A DNA stretch of 64,000 nucleotides from Takakia lepidozioides (lineage: Eukaryota; Streptophyta; Takakiopsida; Takakiales; Takakiaceae). Within the stretch, counting starts at the first letter, position 1; each line of letters opens with the position of its first letter. Made by a program: the position numbers and the translations under genes. The stretch spans positions 4,218,001 to 4,282,000 of the forward strand of contig CM060732.1 of NCBI GenBank assembly GCA_030704615.1, given 5' to 3'. The notes below the pieces were generated by a model. The model saw only the letters and a program-made list of their open reading frames with translations. It did no database searches and was not told the origin of the DNA. Positions 41,939 through 52,376 of the stretch are shown here, in pieces.

Positions 41939-42709
41939 TTCTGTAGCTGTCCGCGGGGGTTTCACAACCAGCCATGCCATTTTATGGCGAACCACCACGA
42001 AAACCCTCGACTCCCGGTGATGAGTCGCGGTGAGTCTTGGCCCACTCACCACGGCCCCTATGGACCGTGATGAGTCCCAAGACTCCCACGACTCCCACCA
42101 CGAGGTCTCCGCCCCCATGGTGAGTCCTATGCCACCCCCACTAAGTCCCGCTAAGCTACCACCACCCCTTGTGGAGCCACCCCACCGCAACCCGGTGTGC
42201 GGGGCTCCACCTAGTGAGCGCCTCCACTTCCCTGAGTGCCTTGGGCACTCAAGGGTGCTTCAGCCCCCCATACCTATCGCTGCCGCTGCCCCCACCACAG
42301 GGGCAGCCCCTCGTGTGTCCCGACCCCCTGCCCTCAAGGCAAAGGGCCGCGACAATAGTGCAACAGGGGAGCAAATTCCCAACTTACCTGAGCATGGATG
42401 GCATGCATACTTTTGGCTTCCCTCGGCTTGTGAGGGCATGCATACTTCTCACAGTTCATTATTAATAAAAATGTCTCCTTTGAACCAACGTTCCACTTTT
42501 TGTGCAATGTTGCATTTTGTTGAATGTTGACTTTTGGCTGCGAGGGTCTGGCACTCAGTCTTGCAATCAGACCCACTGGAATCCCACCTCTGTCAATTCC
42601 CTTTGTCCATGGGGAAGGTGCTTGCACGCTCGCCCCCCCACGCTTCTTGTCAGACGCCGTAATTATTGGTTTGCGCAGCGCATTTGCACAGGTCTGCAAC
42701 CTTCTAACT

Positions 42710-43045
42710 GCATACCGTTGGCAGTTATTGCACAAAGGCCAGGGGCCGCATTCCGGAGACAAGGTTCATTAACATTTTTGGGAGAGTGGGCTCCCCGGAT
42801 TCGTGAATAGGCTTTGTCGCTCGGAAAGATCGGCCCTGCATTCCTTTCCCTCGCTATACCCCTTCTCCCAGGGCGCTTGCCCGAACGCCGTCCTGGCAGT
42901 CTTGTGGGCACATCTCCCATGGCAGAAAACTCGAGCGCTATAGTGTACTGCCCTCCTCACGAGCATAGAGCTACATTTCCATGCAGAGGGGAGATCTGTC
43001 GGGTGATGGAGAAATATCTCTGTGTTCGATGTCTCTTCTATGGTC
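42710..43045 (+). pseudogene. Truncated Mutator-like N-terminal domain, copy E
   Basis: From the ATG at 42919 the sequence reads MAENSSAIVYCPPHEHRAT, FPCRGEICRVMEKYLCVR and then diverges. It is about 90% like copy D at 33735 but inverted, and the homology extends upstream to 42710 (GCATACCGTTGGCAGTTATT), matching 33962. Only about 40 residues of the domain remain. Confidence 0.6.
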
Positions 43046-43049
43046 ACAT

Positions 43050-43900
43050 GAGGAGTGTACACTAGTGATTTGGTGTACATAGCTTTTGTTATAGCATGGC
43101 ACGGGAACTCCAGTGATGCAAATGTCCCCTTAGATTACAACTAAACATATCTCATTTGAATTATCTAGCTTGTGCTATAGCTCATGTCAACCAAGAATGT
43201 GCGTTGTATTACATAAATAGACTATGCCCCGAGATAGTGACTTCTGTGGTTCTTGCGTGTAGCTTGTAGCAATTGGAGGTGAGACCATCAGCGCACCAGC
43301 TCTGAAATCCAAGGAAACAGGCATTGGACAGACAAGTGTTTTAACCCCTTCAAATAACAGTAGACTAGTGAATTCTTTCAATGGTTGAGTGGATGTTGTT
43401 TGGTTTTGGAGAGTGAGCTTTGTATCATGTACCCACAAAGGTAGATAACAACATATGATGTGAAATGATGAAATGGTTCAACAGCACGTTCAACTTGTTG
43501 GTTTGTCTTGTTCTTGCCAACAATGTCGTGTGTTTAGGGTTTAGGCCTAATGACAGCCTTCAGGCTTGTAAGGGTTTTTTTCCTTCAAATAATTCATTAA
43601 TAAAATTCTCAGGGCCACCGTCCCCGCTTCTCATTCAAAGATAATAGCATCTTCAATGCCCGCGCGTGTGATCCAGGTGGCTTCCAAGATAAGGAAGGGT
43701 TTTAGGGAGGGAGAAACACTTCTTCACTGGCCCTCGAGCTGGCAACAGATGGCACGCAAGTGAAGGGAGTTGCACGGTCAGCGTTAGAGGGCACCCAGAG
43801 AAGAGAGAGAGAGAGCTAGAGGTGGACTGTACCAATACTTTGCAAGAAATTTTTCACTGCATCTCGCCGTCTGCTTCTGCTCTACCCTAACAGGTATTCA
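43050..43900. other. Gene-free stretch
   Basis: No domain was recognised. A short minus-strand frame at 43653-43835 is serine/leucine-rich. GAGAGAGAGAGAGC at 43803-43816 is a small GA microsatellite. Confidence 0.4.
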
Positions 43901-43901
43901 C

Positions 43902-44123
43902 CTTATGGTTTCGAATGTCCCACCATTGCCTGGGGTTTGAAAAGTACTTCTTCAAAGGCTCCTCCTCCTTGTCGGTAATTTGGCTTGTATAGTTGCCCGT
44001 GTCAGCGATTTCCTTGCTGAATTTGAGCACGAGCGGAAGTGGCCATGCATTTTTCTCCACCTCGAGGTGACCTCCTTGCTCATCACCTTGTCCATGAATC
44101 TCGTCCTTCTCTACTGGTCCCCG
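43902..44123 (-). CDS. Exon resembling the PDF-motif region of OSB proteins
   Basis: A 74-codon open exon lies between an acceptor (ATATTAG|CGG at 44124) and a donor (CATAAG|GTGAAT at 43901). It encodes EVEKNAWPLPLVLKFSKEI and EEEPLKKYFSNPRQWWDIRNHK less the first residues. The FxxPxQWWDxRxxK pattern is the start of the PDF motif of plant organellar single-stranded DNA-binding proteins (OSB family), which normally continues to PDFKHK; that continuation would be in the next exon, which I could not find. OSB proteins act in mitochondrial or plastid DNA maintenance. Tentative, because only half of the motif is visible. Confidence 0.4.
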
Positions 44124-44524
44124 CTAATATGAAATTATCTTGAAACTGTTCGAAACATTTCTCAACGCCATGCGATTTTGGAAATGCAGACGAGGGGGGA
44201 GAGCAGTAGGGCCCACACCTTCTTTCAGCCCAGAGCCAGGCTTGCACAGCAGGCATCGTCTCCACACTTTGTCATGTATAATTATTGAAAGGGAGACATG
44301 CGGGCTTTTACTGAACTTCGATTAGAGACCTGTTTTTAAGTTTGAGTTCAGCAGGCTGTACATGTTTGAATGCGGCAGGGAAGAAGAGGGCGGACTTGCA
44401 AAGAGAGCCCGGATCTATGGTTTTGCCTGAGGCAAAGCAATGTGCTAAGTACTGGGGCTATCTTCCTGAAGCCATGGTTTTTGCGTGGCTGCATGTGTAG
44501 CCTTGATCTGCTTGGTTGAGATTC

Positions 44525-44863
44525 TCAAACAAATCTGCGAGTACAAACCTTGGAGGTTTGTCGGTGTGCGGTGGTACGTCCAGACTGGGAAGGTGAAATA
44601 CTTCCGCCAAGTATTTCTGTCAGCAGGATGTGCGGTGTGGAAATTTGTGCTCCGAGTGCTTGGTGTTGTAATTCTCCAAGAACTCCCTGCATACGCTCGT
44701 CGTGTGCTTCAGGTTCCAGTCCACGTGGTGATGAGTATCGCAGGCCAAGACTGTCCAACGTCTCCTGTGTGTCTATGTCCTGCTCAATCTTCCGCAACGC
44801 CGGGCTGATTTTGAAATTGACTGCCGCATAAGAACTTGGTGCCTTCCGCTTGGTGCCTGCCAT
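44525..44863 (-). CDS. Unrecognised basic ORF upstream of the OSB-like exon
   Basis: The minus-strand ATG at 44863 opens MAGTKRKAPSSYAAVNFKIS and PALRKIEQDIDTQETLDSLG; the frame ends at 44525. TKRKAP is a possible nuclear signal, and LRKIEQDI...LDSLG is helical. It sits 400 bp upstream of the OSB-like exon on the same strand and might be an earlier exon of the same gene, but no splice pair was fixed. Confidence 0.3.
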   Translation of the reverse strand: MAGTKRKAPSSYAAVNFKISPALRKIEQDIDTQETLDSLGLRYSSPRGLEPEAHDERMQGVLGELQHQALGAQISTPHILLTEILGGSISPSQSGRTTAHRQTSKVCTRRFV

Positions 44864-45689
44864 TTCTCGAGTCTCGCGAATTGGAGCACCAATTCCGGTA
44901 TCACAAGAAGTATGAAGCACAAGGAAGTTGTGTATATAGCAATTTCCAGTGGCGGAAGAGAAGGTGAGGGAGTTCACTCCTGGTTTAGTAGGGGTTCCTC
45001 TCTGTAGGTTTATCTCTAATTCTCTCGAGGTTCTCGTGGAGGTAATTTTGTCCCTACTGGTTGCCTAGGTTTAAAGCGTGGTTAGCTTTAATTGCTGGGC
45101 CCAGGCTTACCAAGAAGCATTAGCCTCGGTCAACGGTTGTGAGAAAACTTCATCCTTTGTGCTTGATTTTCTTCCGTTGGTTTTCTTCGTGATTTGTTTT
45201 GTAAAATGATGTCGTTGATGATTGTCCAGTTTCGGTCAGTTTAGTTCATCCACTTGGTATGTGGTCCGTTTTTAGATGGGCGGCGTTGGCGCAGTACTTG
45301 CAGCTTGGTTTAATGGCTTTGCCCTTATCGTCCGCCGTCTTTTGGCAATCCGTTGGATTGCGCCGTCGTTCCGCCTCTGGGTTATGATCGAAGGGTAGTG
45401 GTGTATGATTACCACTGTCGGTGGGGTGATCTGAAGCGTACATCTCGGAATTTAACACAAGCAGTGACTCGTGGCCGTTTCGTATTCGTTCACTGTTCTG
45501 TAGGGCAATGTGCTGGCCACGGTTCACCATACGGTATACGGGGTGGGTAATGCTGTCCTCCAGATAAATGGGGTCTAGCCGTCGTGGTGCCCTGAATTCG
45601 TGTTGCACTTGTCTTAGTACATGCTGATTCACCGTGTCGTGATGAATGTAGTAGGCATTGTGGTTTCGCGCTCCTCCTCTTTAGTTTGA

Positions 45690-45985
45690 TCTTTCTCGTT
45701 GGCGTATATAAATCATGTATAAGGGTTTTGTCATGTATTCCCTGGTAGCCTTTTAACTTGTTAATATTAATTCGTCCCACGAATTCTTGTCCCTTGCAAA
45801 TCAACAGTTCCATTGTCATGTACCCTTTTGATTTGAAATGGTCCCATCCATGGCATTTTCAATTTTCTGCCCAGTTTGATCTTCTTGATTTTTGGTAACC
45901 ATAATACAATATCCCCGTCCTGGAAAGATTTCTCTTTCCCTTCGGATATTCTTTTCCTTCGTTGTTCCTGGATCCATGCCATAAG
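45690..45985 (-). pseudogene. Ty3/gypsy integrase C-terminus fragment (GPF/Y)
   Basis: Minus strand MAWIQEQRRKRISEGKEKSF, DGDIVLWLPKIKKIKLGRKL and MPWMGPFQIKRVHDNGTVDL match the GPF/Y module that follows the integrase core in Ty3/gypsy pol. The frame then shifts to EFVGRININKLKGYQG, the usual end of pol. It differs from the chromovirus at 37 kb and carries no chromodomain. Flanking sequence to 45246 (with CKYCANAAHLKTDH) is of uncertain origin. Confidence 0.6.
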
Positions 45986-46014
45986 CAGCAGCAGAGGACA
46001 TCATCAACTCGACG

Positions 46015-48624
46015 GCTGATTCCCCAGTACAGAGAGAAGGGGAGAATCAACAGCGAAGAGGGGGGGGAACAAACCCACAGACCAACGAAGCAACGCCCAT
46101 GGAAATTAGCCATGGCAACACCGAAGCACAGCAAGCAGCACACACAGAGGCCACACAATCAGAGGAGGGAGACATAGTGGCGCAGCAATAGCAGATGGTG
46201 CAACAGGCACCCGACCAGCAACAACAGCAGATAGTACAAAAGACACCCGATCAGCAGCAACAGCAGATGGTGAACGAAGAGGAGATGCTTGACCTGTTGG
46301 AGTCCGTCTCGCACGTTTGTAGTCCGAATGTGCGGAATCACATCGTATCTTGCAAGCAGGAGTTCGGCCAGGGGTCGGACATGCACTCAATCTTGGAGGT
46401 GAAACGAATGACTGGATATGACTACATCCAAGGTAGCAGGTTTCCAGGGCAAGGCAACAAATCCGATCGTTGTTACATTTTTAAAATATCGACGTGTGGG
46501 CTTGGGAGTGGAGTCGACTTGGTCACTCGCATGACAACTGGAAACTTGTCGAATGCTTGGGTGATGTTTGATCACATCAAGCGAATTACAAACCATCAGT
46601 GGGTGACTATGGGTGCGCATGTTTATGACTATCACTCCAAGAGGCTCATGGCGATTGCAATCTGCGAGATGAAAGGGGAGGACACACAGTCGGAGATGCA
46701 TCTATGGGAGGGCATAAACGAGCAGATGGCAAGGGCGGGATTGCCAGAGCCCAATTTCAGGGGATTCATGGCAGACAACGCTCAGGCCAACTGGGCAGCG
46801 GTGCGGCGTGTGTACGGTGAGGACCCCAATGTTCCAATGGAGGGGAAAGAGAGATCCTGTGGATTCCATTGGATGTAGAGTCTATCCCACTACACTACCA
46901 AATTTGTTGCTAGCTCATTCCAGGCTGAACACCGTGTCCTTTGTACAGCGTGGAAGGATGCACCCACATTTGATGACGCGGAGGTTAAGTTTTCTATCAT
47001 CGAGGCTTGGTGGAACACGTCAGGTGCAGTGGAGACAACCAATCTGGGAGCCTTGCACAGCTGGTTGGGGTGGTGGCATTTCCGGTATCGACAGTTCGGA
47101 CAGTACATGCGGGAGGTATGATGCTGTCATTTTCGTGCAATTGTCTTTCTATTACGGACCTTTCCATTGGTTCCTCACCATTGTCTGTGTCCTTGTAGGA
47201 GCGGTGCTTGGATTCCGACACGGACATGCCGAACACGAATATGGCAGAATCAGTGCACTCCTCCTGGCGAGCGTCTTCTGCCGCACATCTGGTGGACGTA
47301 GTGACGGCCACAACGGAGGACATCGACAGAGCAATCATGCAGCAAGCCACGTACTACAAGTTCCTGAGCGGGAAACAATGGGGCTTTGGGCCGGACAGGG
47401 AGGAATTGTTGGTGCGAACAGCTTCGAGGTCGAACAATCCACTGAAATGGGCGACAACATTGCGAGAGAAGATCAAAGGGACGCCTCTACACCGCAGAGG
47501 TGAGCACCTAGAGGGGGACGTCCGTACTCGCCCTGTGAGGCGGAGGATTGAAGAGGAACCCGGGTGCAAAGAGGATTCCTGGAGATCCGACAGGAACATT
47601 CGGACAGCAACTCGAGGGCCCGTCATGTTGCCGCACAGTGTGTCTTCCAGCAGTGGAAGCCCAAGAAATTCTAGATCGCATCGCCTTCAAGCGGGGATTC
47701 CGTGCGAGAAATTCCCACCGCTCGCTTGCCCCAGATTCCGCCCCCTATTATGCAGTATGGCCAAGCCATTGTGGAGACGACTGTGTCTGCGTCACAGTGG
47801 AGAATTGCTCGCACAAAGCTGTCGTTTCGAGGCAGGTGTTCCGCAATTCGAGTGGATACACGGCAACGTTGTTTAGAGATGATAAGGAGGAATCCAGATG
47901 GTGCTGTCCCTGCTCCTACTTTTACAGGAAGATTTGTCCATGCAAAGTTTGCGGAGGCGACAACCACCCAGTTCTGGTTCTGCAGGCACGACATTATGAC
48001 TTGCATGTATGGAAAGCCCAAGTACGGCATACAAACAATGCCAGAGGCTCCCCCGGTGTGGCCGGTGGAACCAGGCTGCGATTTGAGTCAGGTTGAGGCC
48101 GACGCCCACCGCCGCAAGATTTCGGATGGTGCAGCGCACCGACGTCCCCAGACAACCATTTCCGCTTCCATAGCCTCCACCACCGACCCCTGTGAGAGCA
48201 AGAACAATGGGACCCGACAGCTCTAAGCATCCTACACACCGTTGGGGGAAACCGAAGAGGCGGCGACCTCCCTCAAAAGTGAACGAGACAAGGATGGGGA
48301 ATGCACTTCGGATGAACTGTACAATCCAGAGCTCGACAGAAATGCCCCCACCAGGCTTCGAGCGTGTGTATCAGATGGCCACGGCAGGCTCAGCTGTTCG
48401 CAATGAGTGTACACCATCACCATTTCAGAATTACCCACCTGCAATTGCACCGACTTTCAGATCATGGCGAACAAGGGGCATCATACTGCCCTTGCAAGCA
48501 TCTGTACTACGTGTACCTAAAGAGACTCCGGTGTAATTCCACAACTCATCACTTCATACATGCACCAGGGTTGAGCCCCCAAGAGGTGCACACTCTTCTG
48601 AATATGGATCCAGGGGACCAGTGA
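46015..48624 (+). pseudogene. Mutator-like transposase copy B with Gln-rich new N-terminus
   Basis: An upstream frame (TNPQTNEATPMEISHGN, one TAG at 46189) runs into QQAPDQQQQQIVQKTPDQQQ and then joins the transposase at NEEEMLDLLESVSHVC. From there it is nearly identical to copy A: GYDYIQGSRFPGQG, FMADNAQANW, CGFHW, then the shared TAG at 46876-46878. The 83-bp intron is at 47116-47198. Beyond the truncation point of copy A it continues through RGEHLEGDVRTRPV to a SWIM finger split over frames (CNCTDFQ... then PCKHLYYVYLKRL) ending at 48624. The zinc-binding N-terminal half of copy A (1868-2760) is absent, replaced by the Gln-rich segment. Confidence 0.75.
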
Positions 48625-48879
48625 GCTTGGCTTGCGGTCCCAACACAATGGTACGCCCATCCTTTTCGGATAGTAGAACTGTACTGCTGCAAGTAGCTCT
48701 GACTCTGGCCACAGAAAAGGTCCGACTTATGTCTTGCCTACCAGTAACCTGTTTTGCTCGAACGTCGATAATACTATGTCATTCACTCGTGTTTCCACGT
48801 GCATGTATTTTTGTGTGTTGGAGGGTTCATGTTTTTCTGCTCTCCCAAACTTTGCTTTCCTCATTCGACCCCGGCAAGG

Positions 48880-49430
48880 AAATGCGGCGCCGCATTTCCA
48901 AGTAACGTCGTAGGTACTGGTAGATGCGGCAGTCAGCAACACCAAACCGCCCAGAAATTTCGCACGTGCGAACCCTAATGCGGCACCGCATTTCCTAGTT
49001 CACTTGCAAAACTTCCCGCCGAATACTGGAAGATGACAGATTGTGCAGACTCTATTGGTTCAGTCGCGGCAAAAGGGTCAGCTTCATTCCAATGTTAAGG
49101 CATGTAAAACCGCGGAATACTCTATACAGGCCAGTATGCGACGTCCTTTTGCCGTGGTATACTGGATTTCTCGTTGCACGGTCACTCATTTCCATGAGCG
49201 GATCTAAAAAACCATGAGCGGAGTTGTTACTAACGACATATCTTCGCCGCATTACAGGATCTGTAACTTCCAAAAACGGCAAGGTCAAATATAAAACTAT
49301 TATTTTAATACTTGTTTAATCTGCCGCATTTCCAAATTTGGAGGAGTCCGCTCATGAAGTCCGCGTGTCTTAGACTTCGGCTCACCGCTCATGCGGCTCA
49401 TGGCTCATGGTTTCTGCTCATGAAATAGTA
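48880..49430. repeat. GCGGCGCCGC palindromes, CTCATG cluster and GAAATAG end
   Basis: A perfect palindrome GGAAATGCGGCGCCGCATTTCC less two bases lies at 48880-48901; a variant (TAATGCGGCACCGCATTTCC) at 48976-48995 and a half-site at 49322. CATGAGCGG motifs (49193, 49214) and a run of GCTCATG (49380-49420) precede CTCATGAAATAG ending at 49428. This is the order seen at 36370-36850, again upstream of a Y-family gene. A further single palindrome-like site is at 49650-49690. Confidence 0.65.
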
Positions 49431-49913
49431 AACCTCAATTCAAGCAAACGCTGCAATTCCTCACAAACACTCCAGGGCACATTAAAATTTCCCCCCGACA
49501 GGAACCTGCACGGATGAAGATTGGCTCATCCATGAATGTAGCCGTTTCAGTTTCCTTCCCTGCCATGCAAACTATGGGCAGTAAGTGCCAGGTGGGCCTT
49601 TAGCAACACGAGACGACGAAGTCCATCCCCCCTTCCATGTAAATGTGTCGCCGAATTTCCATCCGGGGGATGGACTTCGGTGGCAGATTTCAAACTATAC
49701 CCCCTGGATGAGAAAGACGTATTGGTTCATCCACCGCTGGCGTGATGAACACGTTACACGATGATTGGTGGGTACTTGTGACCCAGATGCTCCATTATTG
49801 GAGCCCGCACTGCTCTTCCGCTTCTCATCATTTCAAAATCTAAGGGCTTCGTTGTTGTCCGCAAGGTCATTGTCATCGGCATCAAAGACGTCCTCAGGTC
49901 CTCCTTTGCAAGG

Positions 49914-50366
49914 ATGTCGTGCTTCCGGAACCGGGACGACTGCCCTTATGGAGGCATCGATTATGCAATGTATTCGGCCACATCGGGAGACATCGTTATC
50001 TGGTACACAGATTACACAGAAGATACTGGTTCGAATGTGGAAACATTGTCCGCTTTTGAGTATCTCCCAGGCCAGTACGCCTTCGAGCGGGGTGACGATC
50101 TTGGTCTGAGGAGTCCGTGGCTCCTGCGCATCCTTGATTCCGATTTTCCCAGCTACGACGGGCACCCATGCAGAAGAATGCGCACTGCTATGCTGTTGCG
50201 GTGGAACTGCTGCCATTGGACGTGGGTGGACTCCATCGGAGAGACTTATACTCCTGAAGGAGTGCGCTCATCTTCTCCATTGTATGGGGACATTCGCATT
50301 GGTGTGGACGACGAAAACGTGAAGCTTTCCATATTCGATGGTGGTATGATTGAAGGGCGTCAATGA
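49914..50366 (+). CDS. Y-family gene, copy 1
   Basis: The ATG at 49914 opens MSCFRNRDDCPYGGIDYAM, then GDIVIWYTDYTEDTG, ETLSAFEYLPGQYAFERGDD, SPWLLRILDSDFPSYDG and WTWVDSIGETYTPEGV, then YGDIRIGVDDENVKLSIFDGG, stopping at 50366. The start is supported by the inverted copy (MPCFRNHDECPYGG). The final domain is cut: homologues continue with EGHDIVVKF after IFDGG, whereas here the frame ends EGRQ. No known family is recognised. Composition (Trp, Asp, Gly, Tyr) suggests a compact cytosolic domain; no signal peptide. The palindrome/CTCATG segment lies about 500 bp upstream. Confidence 0.6.
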   Translation: MSCFRNRDDCPYGGIDYAMYSATSGDIVIWYTDYTEDTGSNVETLSAFEYLPGQYAFERGDDLGLRSPWLLRILDSDFPSYDGHPCRRMRTAMLLRWNCCHWTWVDSIGETYTPEGVRSSSPLYGDIRIGVDDENVKLSIFDGGMIEGRQ

Positions 50367-50858
50367 CAAAAGTGCTTGCTTGCGCATGTCTGCAGTGAAG
50401 ACAACGTCTGCCACCACATTCTCATGCGCGGGATTGGAGTTGTAACCACCTGCCTGGGCACTTGTTGCTGGACCTGGCGAGGCCCCGGTTGCTGAAATGG
50501 GGGAAAGAGGAACGCGTTGCGCTTGACCTGCCGAGGTGCCGCTTGTAGATATGGGGGATATAGGCATGGGATCCCCAGACATCGTGGTGGTTGTGGACAC
50601 CATCCCTGCCTCCTTTCTCCAAAGTTTCCCACCTTTCCTTGGAGGTCTGCTCTCCATGCTCTGTTGCGAGACAACGGTGCGAGTGCGCAGCACCTTGCTC
50701 CAAGTGGCCGTTCCTAGGACGAAGTCATCCTCCTCATCCTGAACGTACTCCATCAGAAGCAGGAGACGAAGCTCGATAGCGGAAAACGAAGGCGGAGGGT
50801 CGGGAAGAGCAGAAAGGGAGTGTGCCAGCGGATACTGTGGAGTAAACGAAAAGGGCAC
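50360..50858 (-). CDS. Low-confidence Ser/Pro-rich ORF antisense to the Y gene end
   Basis: A minus-strand frame from 50858 reads IELRLLLLMEYVQDEEDDFV, RTRTVVSQQSMESRPPRKGG and two related segments PISPISTSGTSAGQAQ and PLSPISATGASPGPAT. The part beyond 50366 is simply the complement of the Y gene. The internal repeat and the acidic patch could be real coding sequence, but no homologue is recognised in the window. Confidence 0.25.
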
Positions 50859-51599
50859 ACTAATCCTCCGTGGCCCTCAACGGATGCCTTCAAAAAATTG
50901 CCCGTGCTTGGGAGATACGTGCCCTCTCCCATCATGGTTTGGATGCTCAACGCGAGGTACCGCTCATTGTGTTCAAGTTTAAATTTTGTTTACTAATGGA
51001 TGTTAGCATCCCATCAAATGTCATCTATCTATCATCCGCCATAACTTTTCATCCCTAGAACTACTCCATAGCCTCCAAAACTTAATTTGTATGTTCACAT
51101 ATTCCTCTGTTAAGTATACAAGTGTTATACTCTTTGTCTCACATCGTCTCGAAAACAACCACTTTTGGATTTCCGTTAACATTTTTGTTTGCTATTGGCG
51201 ATAATTGTGTGCGGCTACTTGGTGGACAATCGGGTCCGCGAGCGTCTGCCCCACACCCACCGATTTGGGTGTCATGGACTCCATAGTCGGCGCCGATTAT
51301 GTGGGTGCGAATTTAATTAGCTGGCGCTTGGCATACAAGGTAATGTTTTTCAAATGCTACGGTGGCAGTGCTTAGTAGAAAGGGCGCCCACTACAGCCTA
51401 CCTGGCCCTTCCATAATCCACCGACACTCCCAACCCGAAACGCCATGGCGAGTTGTGCATTCTGAGAATGAAGCATGCACATTCCACACAAGTTCGCACA
51501 CAATGGGGTTTTTATTCATATGTCTACATTCCAAATGAAGCACGTCTACTGTACTGAGGGTGCATGCAAATCCAAAGCGTTTTGCCTTCTAAATACAAC

Positions 51600-52376
51600 T
51601 TAGGAAGTCAACGGTACTTCGGCTGGCCTAAAAACAAGCTCTTGAGTCATTGGGCTCCTCCATGTAAAAATGATTACAGCCATTCTTGGGCCCCTGTTGA
51701 ACTTCACCACAATGTCGTGCCCTTCAATGAAACCACCATCAAATATGGAAAGTTTAACTCTGGTTTCGGCGGAGTGCCCGTGCGTTTCGTCCTCCAATCC
51801 AATGCAAATGTCCCCATACGCTGGGGAAGAGGAGGGGCCGAGGTAAGTTGCGGTGTAGGTTGGGCTCGCTGAACCGCCTACCCGACTGCGGTTAGTGCAG
51901 GGGGGTCCGTGGTCGTACATGGTGGCTATGATCACTATCTAAGTCCTACCGGCAGAGAGAAATCACGTACTCCTCTTCACAGGGCGAGTTTGCGTTTCTA
52001 AGTCCTACGGTATCCTCTAATCACTTATAGGAGTATACGTGACACCGATGGACTCTACCCACGCCCACTAGCAACAGTTCCACCGCCAAATTAGCATAGC
52101 ACTGCGCATTCTGTCCGGCTGCCGGCCATAGATGGGGAAATTTGAATCAAGGATGTGCAGGAGCCACGGATTGGACAGACCAAGATTGTCACCCCGCTTG
52201 AAAGCGTATTGCCCTGGCAAATAGTCAAAAGCAGACAATGTTTCGCGCTCGACCCCACAGTCGTCAGTGCAAACTGTATGCCAGATGACGATGTCCCCCG
52301 GTGTGGCAGTATAGAATGCATGATCCACGCCTCCGTAAGGGCACTCATCGTGGTTCCGGAAGCAAGGCATCGTTGG
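51600..52376 (-). pseudogene. Y-family gene, copy 2, inverted and interrupted
   Basis: On the minus strand the ATG near 52370 opens MPCFRNHDECPYGGVDHAF, GDIVIWHT, ETLSAFDYLPGQYAFKRGDN, PWLLHILDSNFPIYG, then RWNCC followed by TAG where copy 1 has CAT (NCCHWTWVDSIG). After about 130 bp of unrelated sequence the C-terminal domain resumes (51860-51600: YGDICIGLEDETHGH, VKLSIFDGGFIEGHDIVVKF, FTWRSPMTQELVF). The stretch between could be an intron or an insertion. This copy keeps the C-terminal end missing from copy 1. Confidence 0.6.

Larger units (their letters stand above)
37127..42345 (-). mobile_element. Ty3/gypsy chromovirus, minus strand
   Basis: A nearly full-length LTR retrotransposon reads right to left: 5' LTR from about 42300 to 41629, primer-binding site, gag, protease, reverse transcriptase, RNase H, integrase with GPF/Y and chromodomain, and a purine tract at 37191-37202. 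The 25 bases at 37128-37148 (GTCGCGCACCTCACTTCGGT) repeat the LTR end at 41630-41652, so a 3' LTR existed but only a stub of about 60 bp remains. Several frameshifts disrupt pol, yet motifs are well preserved, suggesting a fairly recent insertion. The right LTR edge was not fixed; no target-site duplication was seen. Confidence 0.9.
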
